DNA from: Thermothelomyces thermophilus ATCC 42464
Lineage: Eukaryota; Ascomycota; Sordariomycetes; Sordariales; Chaetomiaceae
Assembly (NCBI RefSeq): GCF_000226095.1
Contig: NC_016472.1
Span: forward strand, 4,092,001 to 4,156,000
DNA: 64,000 bases
Direction: 5' to 3'
Part shown: positions 19,348-30,989 of the stretch, piece after piece
Layout of the letters: each line of letters opens with the position of its first letter
Position numbering within the stretch: position 1 is the stretch's first letter
Notes under the pieces: model-generated
What the model was told of the DNA's origin: nothing
Database searches by the model: none
What the model saw: the letters and a program-made list of their open reading frames with translations, nothing else
Position numbers and translations under genes: made by a program

Positions 19348-21923
19348 TGGAGGCTTTTCCTTAACTTTTAACACTTGTGGCATCTTTGGTTCTCGTCTCT
19401 TGGGTGTTTGGGACATGGACATGCACTAGGATTCCCAGGGCTGGATCTGTTTACTCATGCCATTTTCATTTACTGGTTGGGACGATACGATACGATACTT
19501 CTGGCATAGACGGATGGTATGGTACGGTAAGGGTTGAGCGGAACCGGGAGAGGGGGGGGACGGGGACGGGGAGGGGGAGGGGGGGCTATTGCATCAGCCG
19601 GAGTTGGCTTTCGGGTTTCAAGGGGCGGGAGGCAACTTCTTTTTTTTTTTTTTTCCTCTCTCCTTTTTGTTTTCTATTTTTATTCCTCGATGGCACTTTG
19701 TTTTTGGGACCCAAAGCATGATCAATGATCATCATTAGTACATTTTTGCAACATACAACTTTGTCGAAATCATGACACTTCTAGATGACATGTCCAGGTA
19801 TGGATGCATGTATGTGATCCGTACATACATACATAGATACATACTTCTAGTGCGCAACATTGCATCTGACACAGCGTCAGACACGGACCTGCTGCGGCCA
19901 CACGGTTGGCCTGGCCCTGGATGAACGCTCGCCTCGCATGGCCTGGTGGTCTGGTCTGGTCCCAATTCACGCGGTGTATCGGAACACAGCCATTGCAAAA
20001 CACAGGCCGAGCGGTGTTAGTGTGTATCTTTGACGGGGGCGCCAGGCCATGTGGGTTGTCTCGCTCGGTTGCTTCTGATAAACACTCTCCTCTGCAACAG
20101 GTGTCTCACTTTCCATCTTCTGTCTTGTTCTTCTTCTCTCACTTCACGTGGTGCTTTTCAGCCCCTTAATTTTGGGGTTGATATCGGCCAATAAATAGCC
20201 TCCCTGCTTTGCAAGACCAACAACCACAGCACCCTTCCCCCCTTTCCCTCTTCCCCCTTCGATCACGCATCTTGTCACTCCGTGTTTGTCCGGAACCCAC
20301 AAGGAGTCGGCATGGCGCACGCACACGGAAGAGTAGTGTAGTGTGTGGCAGAGTTTGTTTGTTTGTACGGACGGATTATCTACAGTATGTACGTACAGGA
20401 CAGTAACGCAGTGTAACCACACAGGGGAGCGGTTGAGGGACTCTGCGGCTGCATGTGATAGGTATGCAACAACAACCCGGGACGGAAGACGGATGGATGG
20501 TGGTGGTTGGTTTCAAAGCTCAGCCGTCCTCGCGTCCTGTACGTCCGTACTGTACTACGTATGTACATACAACCGAGTAACGTTTCACTAACTATCCGTA
20601 TTACCGCTCGCTTCATTAATCCCACAAAGAAACACTACATTGCGGGTCTCGCCAGGTACGCTGCAAGCGAGTGTACAGTACACTTTTTACTACTTGTTAC
20701 CTCATCTTGAAGTGTCCTCCGGACATGGTGCACGCTGTGTGTAGTGGTAGCGTTGTGGAATGAGGATACTGCGCCTCGCAGGGTTGCGCTCCCGCGCGGC
20801 GAGCCGTAGCGTCGATCTCGGGAGATCTTGGGTATGTTTCCCAAGCGTTGGGCAGCGGCACCCGATTCGCCACTGATAACAAAAAGTCCTGGACCCATTG
20901 GGTTGCATTCCGAGCTAGCCCAACGACACCAGAGGGACAAGGGTTCGTTCACTTCCCGGAGAGAGACCACCTTGGCTGGAAATGGCTGTGAGAGAGGTGA
21001 GGCTATTCCCCATACGGATGTGATGTAGTGGTGCCTGCCGACTGATCGCAGAATCTCTCGCTTGGAGGATGGCACGGCGTCCTCCGGAACACCATGTGTG
21101 AGCATGTAAATATCTATGTACAGATGCTGAACGGTGTTGAGCACGTGGGGGAAAACGTGGTTCTGGCTCGCTGGTTGCTCGATGTATGTGGTACTTTGGT
21201 AAATGTTTGGCGGTTCGGGAGTAGTGGCTGATCAAGGCGCATTGGGGGTGAGGCTTGGCAGGTGAAGAGGAACCCGAGAGAAAAAAAAAATAAGCGACTG
21301 ACGGCATCTCCGATGGCGATAGTATAAACGTATACAAGTGTAGTCTATCCACTAAGGAACCTCGTGAGTCAGACGGATGAATAACGGTAGATGGGACGTG
21401 TAATCCATCCCGGATGGACAGAGAGCTGGGCTGAGACAGCAGGGGAGGTCGAGACGACCCAGCAGGCACGCCGCGTGCCCTTGACCCAGAGCCAAGAATG
21501 GGTACAGTACGCGCCAGTAAAAACGCAGTAAAGGACCTTTAAGCTCTGGTGCATAACGGCATTTGCTTGCTGCCTAATGCCTGGCCTAGTTTACCAGGCT
21601 TGTCCCAGTTCTCGTTTTCGGTGTTCCCTCCCGGTCGGTTCCACTCTCCTTTATCAGATGCCGCGGCCTCAATAAGGCGCGGTCCCAGATTCTGATATCA
21701 CTCCAAGAGCCAACTCCTTCAGCTTTGGCGCGGGGATTCAAAGCTTGAATCTTTCCGCGAGCCGCTCCTTGGCGCGCCCTTGTCGTCGTCTTGAGAATGG
21801 AACCTCACGTGGTGCCGTGAAAGCAGGGAAGAAGGAGAAGCAGGTGAAATGGTGTGCATGTTTCCATCTACCTCTCATTTCCTTGTTCCTTAATAAGAGG
21901 GGTGGGAGAGGTGAGCGGTGGGT
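19348..21923. other. Gene-free 2.6 kb region
   Basis: I see no supported gene. It contains a T run at about 19639-19655; CATA/TATG simple sequence at 19800-19850; GTAC/TACGG-rich patches at 20365-20400 and 20536-20572; and an A run near 21280. Open frames on both strands lack family resemblance or plausible introns. Confidence 0.5.
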
Positions 21924-23248
21924 CTAGACCCTTCCGGCCCGCCCAACTTGCAAAATCTCACCCGTTGGGCGATCATCGCTGCGAAGGACCGGCCAAGAGG
22001 CGCCGTCGGCCTTCGCGAGCGATACCTCGAGCTTGGTGCCCAAAACTTTGAAAGTGGATTTGGAGGGATCCACGGAGCTGTACAACGGCACCTCGGCCTT
22101 GTATCGCTTGGGTACCGGGGAATCCGTGGTCGGCAGGTCCAGCACCAGCTTCCGTTCCTGGAACTCAACCTTGGCCGCGTCCTTGTCGATCTTCTTGAGG
22201 AAGAAGGACGCGATCACCGATGTTGCGGTTTGGTAAAAGTCGTTCCTGTAAGAGATCATGAGGATATGAGCACATCTTCCGTACCATTCCGCAGGAGGGG
22301 GGGAGCCGTGTGATTCCGATGGCGGTCAAGAGCATGTTCCGCCAGTCATTCCCCAGTCTTTGGGCATGTGCAGGCACAGCCAGCCTTGGCTGTCCCTTGG
22401 CTGTCTCTGGCCGCCCCTTGGCCGCCGACACACATCCGCCCAACAGACTGCCAAGCACGGTAAGAAAGAAAAAACCAGACCGACTCACCTGACCGTCTCC
22501 AGGAGCTCTTCGCCATCAGGGCCCGCGGGAGCCTTGGCTGCGGCGTCTTTCTTCCCGCTCCCGACGAACAGATGCCGATCTTTAGTCTTGCAGCCCTCGA
22601 TCTTCATGAACTGGTCGAACTCCAGCACACGACGCTTGCAGCAGCTGTAACCCTTGCTCCCCTCGTGGAAGATGGGAACGCCGGGGTGGTGGACGCACTT
22701 CTCCCCTTCCCTGCTGGATCCCTTCTTGTAGATGGCGCCGCAGGCCCTGCGCCTGCACACGCGTCCGTCAGGAATTTCCACCGTATCATCGTCCTCCTCG
22801 GATTCCGGGGGCGGGGGCGGCGGGGTGGGGATGTGCTGAGGCGCCGTCACTGGCGCACGCGGCGGGGGCGGAGGGAGGTTCGTGGCGTCCTGGAGCGCCG
22901 CCGGATCGGCTTCCTTCTTCTCGATCTGGGGCGGCAGATCCGTGGTGCTGTGCTTGCCCTCGGTGCAGGGCTCGATGGCCATGAACTCCTCAAAAGTGAG
23001 GACGCGCGGCTTGCAACACTTCCACCCTGCACCCGGAGAACTCGTGGTCAGCTTGGCAGTGACAGGGACGAGCTGACTTGCAGCCCGACCCGGAGGGACG
23101 CGGCGAGCGGAGTCCAAATTGCACACTGCGTACCTTTCTGGCCCTCGTGGAAAACAGGCGGGCCGGGGTGGTAGCGGCAGACCTCGTCCGGGTCTGTGTA
23201 CTCCTTGCCGCAACCACTATGCACGCAGCGTAGCTTTTCCTGCGCCAT
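21924..23248 (-). CDS. CHORD and CS domain protein (CHP1/Rar1-like Hsp90 co-chaperone)
   Basis: Three exons, complement(21924..22245, 22489..23026, 23134..23248), give 324 residues. Introns are GTACGC...TGCAG and GTGAGT...TACAG. CHORD1 spans about residues 8-67: [30 protein letters not shown] (completed across the first splice), FEEFMAIEPC. A Pro-rich linker follows. CHORD2 spans about 129-190: CRRRACGAIY, CVHHPGVPIFHEGSKGYSCC, FDQFMKIEGC. The last about 105 residues form a CS (p23-like) domain beginning NDFYQTATSVIASFFLKK. Each CHORD has the Cys and His set that binds two zinc ions. Family knowledge: animal CHP1/morgana and melusin and plant RAR1 bind Hsp90; Aspergillus has a homologue while budding yeast lacks one. 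The gene is divergent from a glutaredoxin-like gene 709 bases away. Confidence 0.95.
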
Positions 23249-23957
23249 CGCTCTATTCTGTCTTATTCTCTTGGCTGGGCTTTAATTCTCAATCCCGATC
23301 AGGCCGCGAATTCGTTAATCGTGGGACGACTCTGACGCAAACCGGTGCTTAAGAGCAGAAAAATCGGAGCGGGAGGACGGGCATACAAAACATATGTTTC
23401 GGACAAGGTTTCCAGGTTGCCCGCCGTATGGAAGCTGTCTCGAAGTCAATGGAAGCTTTCCGCCAAAAAAATAGTGTAGTGCACGATGCTTGCTGGGCCT
23501 AACATGGAAGGTGGGGGAGGGGTAACATACATGCTTGACCGGGCTGACCTTTGCAGGACAAGCGGTAAGGAACACCTCTTCGTAAAATACTGTACCGAGC
23601 AGCTCCAAGGAAATCCGTAATAATGCACTGTACGGCCCATCCCGTACTCTGTACGGACGTATGTACTCCGTACATGCATACCTCTCTGCGGAGTAGCCAG
23701 TGCGCGCGCGGTTAGGGGGTCTGGCCCGGCTTGCGCTAGCCCAGCCAGGACTGGCTCCAGTATGAAAGAGAGGCGGTTTGTTACTGGTACTCCGTAGTTT
23801 CTCTGTCATCGTGCGCACCTAATTCAGGAGAAACCTGGAGATAATAAGTTGAGGTGATCGCCTCATCCGTGTTTTCGACAGCGACGACGTCCGATATTTT
23901 GACTCGACACGCGGTCCTTTCCGTCTCTCCTCAATCCGAACGCGTCGTTAAGCAGTC
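23249..23957. promoter_or_regulatory. Shared divergent promoter of the CHORD and glutaredoxin-like genes
   Basis: This 709-base region lies between divergent starts. Exact TACTCCGTA copies lie at 23664-23672 and 23788-23796, with a nearby CTGTACGGACGTATGTAC patch at 23648. No gene is seen. Confidence 0.55.
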
Positions 23958-24372
23958 ATGCGCGCCACGAGTAGACTCCTCCATTCATGCCGGATTACCT
24001 TGTTCACCCGTCCCACTTGTGGGCTCTGCACTCGAGCAAGATCGGTTCTATCCGATGTGTGGGATCGACGGCCTTTTGATTTCCAAGAGATTGACATTGT
24101 CAAACCGGAATCCAAAAATTGGCGGGATCTATATGATTTTGACGTTCCAGTAGTAAGTCTTTGCTGACCCGACGCCGCCTGTCTCTGGGCGACTCCTCTC
24201 TATCTTCCGTCTCCTCTTCGGCGTGCTCAACGAGCGGTGAACCTAGATACACATCAGCAAAGCCAGCTCACCCGAGGAAGACCCAAGGCTGGCCTCGAAA
24301 GCTGTCAAGTTGATGCACCGCTTCACGGCCGAGGAAGTCATGGCCAAGATGGACTCCGTCGAGAAATCATGA
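23958..24372 (+). CDS. Glutaredoxin-like protein (yeast YDR286C / DUF836 family)
   Basis: Two exons, join(23958..24152, 24247..24372), give 106 residues. The intron is GTAAGT...CCTAG at phase 0. Residues 13-24 read ITLFTRPTCGLC: beta strand one of a thioredoxin fold followed by a C-x-x-C pair (C21 and C24). FQEIDIVKPESKNWRDLYDF leads to DVPV, where the valine-proline supplies the cis-Pro of the fold, just before the splice. The second exon gives IHISKASSPEEDPRLASKAV and a C-terminal helix. Length and motif match the YDR286C-type glutaredoxin-like family, which in yeast is poorly characterised. The short basic N-terminus (MRATSRLLHSCR) might be a mitochondrial signal, but this is inference. 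It is convergent with the aldolase gene, with 206 bases between stops. Confidence 0.9.
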
Positions 24373-24578
24373 TGCCCTAATGGCGGCTATCGTATTCTCG
24401 CTGGTCGGCCGTCGTCGGCCGGCAGTATTAGTATTAAAATCCCTCGGGGCCTTCTTAAGATGTCGCGTTGCATCACGGTGATTGGCAATTGCTCCCTCGG
24501 GCTAAACAGAGACAAGCCATATCTGCGCGGCCACAGCCACTGCCCGCCCAACCATTCGTACGAGAATAGCTCAGGCCC

Positions 24579-25759
24579 CTAATATGAACCGCCCTTCTCT
24601 TCCTCTGCTTGGCCCCGAGCGATGGTAAGACGTTCCACCATTGCTTCACCCAGGGTCGAGTAATCAGTCGCCACGCTGATCATGTGAAACCCCATGTCCG
24701 CATACTGCTTCGCTTGAGCACCCGAAATGCAATAGATGCCGCACTTCTTGCCAGCTGCCACGGCTGCCTTCAAGACCCTCGCGATGGCGTCGTGCAGTTC
24801 GGGGTCCATCTTACCGCCGAGGATAGGATGACCAATATTGTTTCCAAGGTCGTACGGTCCGATAAACACCACATCTACTAAAGGCGCTATTTCTTCGACC
24901 AAGTCCAGCGCTTCCCGGGTCTCGATCTGCACCATTGTCAAAAGGTTGTCGTTTGCTTGCTGCAGATATTCGGTTAGGGTCAATCCTGCTTCAAAATTCT
25001 GCAGCACGAAGGGGGAGCCGAATCCTCGCTGCCCCTCCGGTGGAAACTTGGCCGCCGCTACGACACTCTTGACCTCCTCGACGGTCCGGATGAGTGGGAC
25101 CAAGATCTATTGGATCGGTCAGTCAAACCCGAGGTCACAGCGTAAGTAAATGAGGGAAAGCCGGGTTGTCGTACACCATGTGCTCCTGTATCCAAGGCCC
25201 CTGCGGCAGTATCAGCACCCTTTCACGATGGACATGGCACCAGTTCCGGGCACTCACGCTTCACCATCCACGATTCGGTGCCCGGCAGGCGAACGATTGG
25301 TGATACATCCAGGGCTGCGATGGCTGGAACCGCCTCGTGCATCGCGGCATCTGCGAACATATGTCACTATAGGGCTCGCTTACAAAGAAGGCGGGGGATA
25401 CGTAGCAGTGGCTCGAAAGGTCCGCGTCTGGTGGTCTACATACCATCGATGTTGCCATGTTCGCAGTCCACCATGACCCAGTCAGCGCCTGATCTTGCCA
25501 AGATCCTGGAGATGTTGGCACCAGGCAGCATCTGCCAGAAACCCATGGCCGGACGCCGGTCCTCGGTGAAGACCCGCTTTAGCCGGTTGGATCGCAACAT
25601 CTTCAGGCCTGGTTCCATGGTGGTAGACATTGCACGGCGCTGCTGGCCAAGATTCGATCGGGACTGTTCCAGCGACAACCGGCAATTTAGAGGGACCAAT
25701 CGGTTGCGGGGTGTGCTGCTCAACAGACGAATCGGTATGCGAATCATCGGGGGAATCAT
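24579..25759 (-). CDS. HpcH/HpaI-family aldolase (2-keto-3-deoxy sugar acid / hydroxy-oxo-acid aldolase)
   Basis: Four exons, complement(24579..25106, 25175..25200, 25258..25350, 25444..25759), give 320 residues. Exon three is only 26 bases. Junctions rebuild HGNIDDAAMHEAVPAI, SWMVKRALDTGAHG and GILVPLIRTVEEVK, so the model is well constrained. Motifs of the class II pyruvate aldolase barrel are present: ADWVMVDCEHGN (catalytic-type His), MVQIETREALD (metal-ligand Glu) and VFIGPYDLGNNIG (metal-ligand Asp). Family knowledge: these metal-dependent enzymes reversibly split 2-keto-3-deoxy or 4-hydroxy-2-oxo acids into pyruvate and an aldehyde; fungal substrates are mostly unproven. The first about 43 residues (RIPIRLLSSTPRNRL and so on) precede a second Met and may be a mitochondrial signal; starting at that Met would still keep the whole domain. 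The substrate cannot be read from sequence. Confidence 0.9.
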
Positions 25760-27103
25760 GGAGGGAAGGGTTCAGTCAGACGAACTTTGTCAGCGTGGTT
25801 CTGGTGTTCCCAGCGTCTTCCGCGGTGCAACCTAGGTAGATAGCACAGTATTCCACCTCCGGATGCTCGGCGGGAACAGCCGGGGTAGCTCTGACTTATG
25901 CCCCGCAGCCAGCAAGTCCGGCTCACTGATATGTAATTGGGTGGATGTAGGCACCTTCCAAGTTTGTATGTGCATTCACACATAGAGTACTAATTGTACA
26001 TACCGAGGTACATAACATACATTCGTATGGCAACCGATATCGAAGGTCTTTCCTCATGTAAGATCCTTCCAAGTACCTCGTTCGCCATGCTGACTCTCTG
26101 AAACACGCGCCCGTTGGCGGCTAAAGTGCTTCGGACTGGCTGCTCATAGGAAGTCCTCGACACGTATCTACTTCTAGCGCATCGAGGTTGTGGGCTGAGC
26201 TCGACCTTCTATCCGATTCTGGCCGTCTCTTTCCTAGATATCTGACTACGTTAGACAATGCCTAGTGACCAGCCAAAAGCGTGTGATCAAGTCTCGCTGA
26301 CAGAAGTCGAGTTCCCTCACTAAGTTGCCAACTCGCGCATGAGAATTGGTTCACTATGCACTCCCCTCAGTGTTGGCAGGTGGTCTGGAGCTTTTGGAGG
26401 CTAATCGGATCTTTTTTCTGCAAGGTCTGCGCTATGCTCTTCCCAGTGTAAAAATACGTAGTCTCTGATTTTGGTTCCAGCTCTCCCTCCGTACGCGCAT
26501 TGACCGAACAGCGCCGCCCTAACGCCTCCTCGACATGATGTGGAAGATTGTCGATTAGCTGCGTAACCTGCCAGAAACTCGACGGATTTCATCTGTCGAG
26601 GCTTCCTTAGTGTGTAGAAGTAGTTTTTGAGTTTGACAATGAACCCGGGATGGGGGTGGTGTACTGTAAGGGGTAGCCCCGACATTGGCATAAGTAAACA
26701 TTCAATTAACTACGGATTACTCTGTACCAAGCCAAGGTACGGAGTAATCCGTAAGGAATATCCCGTAGCTCTGTGCTGCTCAACACTCGTCGGTAACGCG
26801 ATACAGCAGCCCCACACCCACGATAAGCCGATAAGGCCAGGGTGCATGCATCCATCTGTGAAGCTTCACGCCCATGAATTGAAGCTCGGATTCGACGTCG
26901 TCAACGATTTGGAAGCCCCCAACGCTCGCTTTCGAACCCGCCACCGAAGTTTGATCGGGCTTGCCGTAGCGGGGAAAACCAGTTTGCCCCGACACAGAGA
27001 CAAACGGTTCTTCCACTCGTTTGCCTTTTTCTGCCGTCGAGCCGCGGCCTCGGCTCCTGCTCCAGACTGTCTGACCGCGTGGTGGAATCTGGTTTTCGTC
27101 GCC
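25760..27103. promoter_or_regulatory. Divergent intergenic region with an 18-base foldback
   Basis: This 1.3 kb lies between the aldolase (-) and LSM8 (+) genes. It contains the foldback at 26711-26753 and TACA/GTAC-rich sequence at 25975-26030. No supported gene. Confidence 0.5.
26711..26753. repeat. Foldback element of the TACGGAGTA family
   Basis: Arms TACGGATTACTCTGTACC (26711-26728) and GGTACGGAGTAATCCGTA (26736-26753) pair over 18 bases with one mismatch, which would be a G-U pair in RNA, around a 7-base loop. No gene overlaps it. Confidence 0.85.
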
Positions 27104-27602
27104 ATGTCGCTTAACAGCTACACCGAGAGTAAGTATACGGATAAAGAGTCCCGGGCCCGCGCATTAGCTGAGACTGCTGATACTGACCAATATACCGCTT
27201 CTGCCCGACAGAAAAGGTGTGCATCATCACCACCGACGGGCGCAACCTCGTCGGCACCCTCGCAGCGCACGACCACACCACCAACCTGGTACGAATGCGC
27301 CCAACCCTCTCCCACCACTACCACAATCACCATCACCCCGCACACCTAGGTTCCCCCGCGCAACATTGTCACGAGAGCGGAAAAGAATAACCTTGGGTCC
27401 CCGAATGCAGGTGCTGAAGAACACGGTCGAGCGCGTGATCCGCAGTCCCGAGGACGGCGAGCCGTCGGTCGAGGTTCCTCTGGGTCTGTACATTGTCCGG
27501 GGCGAGAATGTCTGCGTGGTCGGCCTCGTAGACGAGGCGCTGGATGCGAGTATCAACTGGGCTGAGGTCAAGGGCGCGGCCATTGGGACGACGAAGCACT
27601 AG
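27104..27602 (+). CDS. lsm8: U6 snRNA-associated Sm-like protein LSM8
   Basis: Three exons, join(27104..27128, 27212..27288, 27411..27602), give 97 residues. Introns are GTAAGT...CGACAG and GTACGA...TGCAG. The spliced N-terminus MSLNSYTEKKVCIITTDGRN leads into the Sm1 motif (GRNLVGTLAAHDHTTNLVLK). Sm2 is PLGLYIVRGENVCVVGLVDE, with RGEN at the RNA-binding turn. The length and the N-terminal V-x-I-I-T-x-D-G-R pattern are those of LSM8. Family knowledge: LSM8 replaces LSM1 in the nuclear LSM2-8 ring, which binds the U-rich 3' end of U6 snRNA and supports splicing. The 25-base first exon is typical of fungal LSM genes. A run of about 20 G residues follows the stop. Confidence 0.95.
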
Positions 27603-28029
27603 ACCGGCGGGGGGGGGGGGGGGGGGGTCACAAGAGGGGCGGGCGAAAGAAGGCGGAGGTGAGGAGGAAAAAGCGGCTGGTTGGGCGTGGTGTCCAGATA
27701 GGCCCAAAGTCCGGCTCGAGCGCCAGACGGAAGGCAGATGGTAGGCCGGAGGGACAGGAGGGGCGGCAGTGTTACGGTGTGGGCACCATGGAGAGCCGTG
27801 AGTTTTCACAATTGGCGTTTTGGGGTTTCGCGTGGGTGCCTTCGAGCGGTATGCTTTCCCGCACGGCCTGACTTGTATTATTTTGGCAAGAAGAACGAGT
27901 TGGTTTGCTAACATCTCAGAAAGAGGACGGCCCCGGTTCTCTACACTGGCTTGAGATACCCAGATTGAATAAACAACCATACCTATGCTACCGATCGATT
28001 GGCCGGCCTGGCTACAAAGTAATGACTCT
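27603..28029. other. 3' intergenic region with a long poly-G run
   Basis: This 427-base gap separates the convergent stops of LSM8 and the nucleoside hydrolase. A G run of about 20 bases starts at about 27608; its exact length may be a sequencing estimate. No gene seen. Confidence 0.6.
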
Positions 28030-29594
28030 CTACGCAAAAACCTTATCAAGGAGGATCCCCGCAAATGTGTCCTGTCCGGGCGACTCGAGCATCCTGTTGA
28101 TCCTGTTCCCCTTGCGCACGCTCAGCCAGCCCATGGTGTCGCCGGGGACCTCGTCCAGGGTCATGGCATCCATAGGATCCTCCGGGTGCGTTTGCACGGC
28201 GCCGTTCTTCTCGGCGGGCTTGGCCCGTTTTCGCCTGTCGATGACGTGCATGCCCCTGGTCCACTGTCCGCACGTCTCAATGCGGATGTCCTCGGGCTTG
28301 GGCACCGTCTTCCACGCGGGGTGGTCGTGGGTCAGCATGTACCAGATGCACAGGGGGTCGTGCAGTGACAAGCCCGCGTCGTGGCCGTCGCCGAGAATCG
28401 AGTCGATCTTGTTGAAGGTGCCGTTCATGAAGGTGTCGGTCCACTGAGCCAGAGGGCTGCCGGCTTCCTTGAGAGGCTGGATCTTGTCATTAAAGACATG
28501 TTTCCTGAGCTCGTGCGGGGTGGTGATGTCGAGCGGGAAGAGGGTCAGCTTCAGTTGCTTGGACAGCTTGGCCGGGTACGGGGGCAAGACGGATTTCCCG
28601 TGAATGGTGGGCGGGATGGTCGCTGAGGGGACGAGCGAGGTCAGGGCGAAGACGCGGGCAGCGGCGACTGCGTCGGCGAGGCAGTTGAACTCGGCGCACG
28701 GGCTGACGTTGCCCTCGACACCCACGGCGCCTCCCATCACCACGAGCTCCTTGACCCGCAGGAACGTCTCGGGGTCTTCCGCTGCCGCCAGGGCAACGTT
28801 GGTAAGGGGGCCGATAGCCACAATGGAGATGGTATTCTCCGGCTCCTCCCTGAGGATCCGTAGTATCTCCTTGTGAGCGGGCCTCTTGCTCGGGGTGAAG
28901 AACCTCGAGTATGAGGGCGGCTCGGCATTGGCGTTGGAGTCACTGGGCGCGTCCTCGAACAGGGTCTTCCAGGTGTCGGCGGGCGACAGGTAAGGGTGCT
29001 GTGATCATTAGAAGGTGCGCAAAGAGAAGGCATTGGCGGTCATGATGATGGTGGACCTACCGCCTCATGCACGCCGTGCAGGCCATCAGCACCATCTTGT
29101 TTCATTGTCAGTTTCCTGTGGCGACCAGCAATTAACGAGGGCATCCTTACGGAAGTGGTCGGCTACAAGCTGCTCATCTTCGAGGGCATGCTCAGCGCCG
29201 ACGGCGACGATGGGCTTGTAGGCGTTTAATGCGCCGTAGATGGGCTTGCCTGTCGACTCGCGCCAGGCCATCTCCTTCTCGAGCACGTGGAACAAGGCCA
29301 CGACGTTACGGAGGCAGCTGCGGCACCTGTGTTAGACGAAGATGCTACATGGTGTATTTGTACAGGGGATCAGAAAGTCCGCGTCGCACCTCTGCAACGG
29401 CACGTTGCCATACGTGACCGAGATCATTGCAACCTCGAGATCCTCCGGAGAGGCGCTGAGGGCCAGCAGCAGGGCCAAGACATCGTCGACACCTACGTAT
29501 GTTATTAGTGGCGGATCGGCAAGACGACAACAACTCAGTAAACTCGGGACAAACCTGGATCAGTATCGATAATGATGCGGTTCTTAGGCGCCAT
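28030..29594 (-). CDS. Inosine-uridine-type nucleoside hydrolase
   Basis: Five exons, complement(28030..28998, 29061..29095, 29151..29317, 29390..29492, 29555..29594), give 437 residues. Splicing makes the family signature IIIDTDPGVDDVLALLLAL: the D-x-D-x-x-x-D-D calcium and ribose site is completed across intron one. Further family pieces are SVTYGNVPLQ-SCLRNVV, HGADGLHGVHEAHPYLSP, SIVAIGPLTNVALA, VVMGGAVGVEGN, CAEFNCLADAVAA and the late LSLHDPLCIWYML. Family knowledge: these enzymes split ribonucleosides to base and ribose in salvage, like yeast Urh1. Base preference cannot be told here. It is longer than yeast Urh1 (about 340 residues), with an extended and partly charged C-terminus. The intron two acceptor is ambiguous by nine bases (see findings). 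It is convergent with LSM8. Confidence 0.93.
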
Positions 29595-30989
29595 GGTGAA
29601 GACTTATGGGAGTGCGGGGCTGAGAGGGGTAGTTTACAGAGCACAAGGCAGTTGTTTCAAGCGTGGTTAAGACAACGGAATCTAGGGGGATACGCCTTGT
29701 TTTGCTCTGTTTCGCTCTCTCAAAAATCGAATCATGAGACAACAAACAACTGCTGTCCCAGTTCTTTAGTAGACGACGACTGCCTCCAAACCTTGGTGGT
29801 TCTTCCGGAGTTTTGGCACTGCTAGAAATGTGTCAACCAATGTGGAATCAAAGTCACAAGTTGAAACAGAACAACAACCAATCCTGTGCGCAGTTAGCGA
29901 CCTGAGTCCCACATCCCACCTTCCTCATCAGGACTTCCTCTGGGGATTCGCCGTCTTCCGACGGCTTTGAGAAACCCACACCGGGAGGTACTTACGGGCA
30001 GCGGCTCTCAATGCCGTCGATAACCCGGCCTTGGAGGGGGATGGGGTTCGATTGCCATCAATCCGTCGCTACGGTCTCTGGTCATTTTCAACTTCCATAT
30101 CTGGATCGTGCTGCTCGGTCTTCACGATGATAAGCATCTGAAAGGGTGTATTGACCCGTTAAAGTTATAACACAACTAATCTTCAAATGCGTGATTTCAA
30201 AGGTCTTCCAGGCGGTATGGGAAGCTGCGCATTCCTGCCCCGTGCTGCGGACTGGACTGCCTTGGTACTCATTTGCATTAGTCTTTTCTTTCTTCTTTAG
30301 AGCCAGGCATAGGTTCCCAACTTATCCCTCTCCCATCTGCCGCCATCTGCCGCATCACGGCTGCATCACATTCTGAGATACACACAGTAACGCGATAAGT
30401 AACACCAAATCACGTGAACTCATGCCGCCAAGTCTCGCTTAACTTAACGTGCCTCCAACCCCCTGTCACGGCAACTTTTCCGTGAGATGAGCTGGTGCTA
30501 GCGAATGGGGAACGCCAAGAGAGGAACCGAACTTCTGAACACCTTTCACCTCCAAGGTGCAAGCATTGGCTCCGAATCGTTCGCGATTCTCAAGGAACTT
30601 TCGCATCAACACCTTCACACTTTTCTTCATCCCCCTCCCGGCCATTACCTCCCCTCGGCTGTGGCAGCGCACAGAACCGTGCTTTGCACCATTCACCGAC
30701 AGGCAGAAAGGGCCATTTCGATTTCGTCACTCTGCCGCCATTCGAAGCTCGGATCCTCCCCCCTGGGCGTTGTGCCACCAGCTTGTTCAATCGAGGAGGA
30801 TCCTGATCTGCCATCTTCCCTTTCATCACCCCGCAACCCGAGCTTTCGCTCGCACCCCGATCTTTTCCGTTGATTTACCACGTCTCACTGTCGTCGTCGG
30901 CAGCCGCGTCGCGCACTCTTCCCGCGGAGACCGGTCGCGCATCGTACTCTCACAGTCCCTACCGCCTTCTCCCACCCTTCCAATTGGCC
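29595..30989. promoter_or_regulatory. Divergent intergenic region, no gene seen
   Basis: This 1.4 kb lies between the nucleoside hydrolase (-) and a lysine-rich membrane-protein gene (+). Pyrimidine-rich stretches approach the plus-strand start from about 30600. Open frames here lack family resemblance. Confidence 0.5.
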
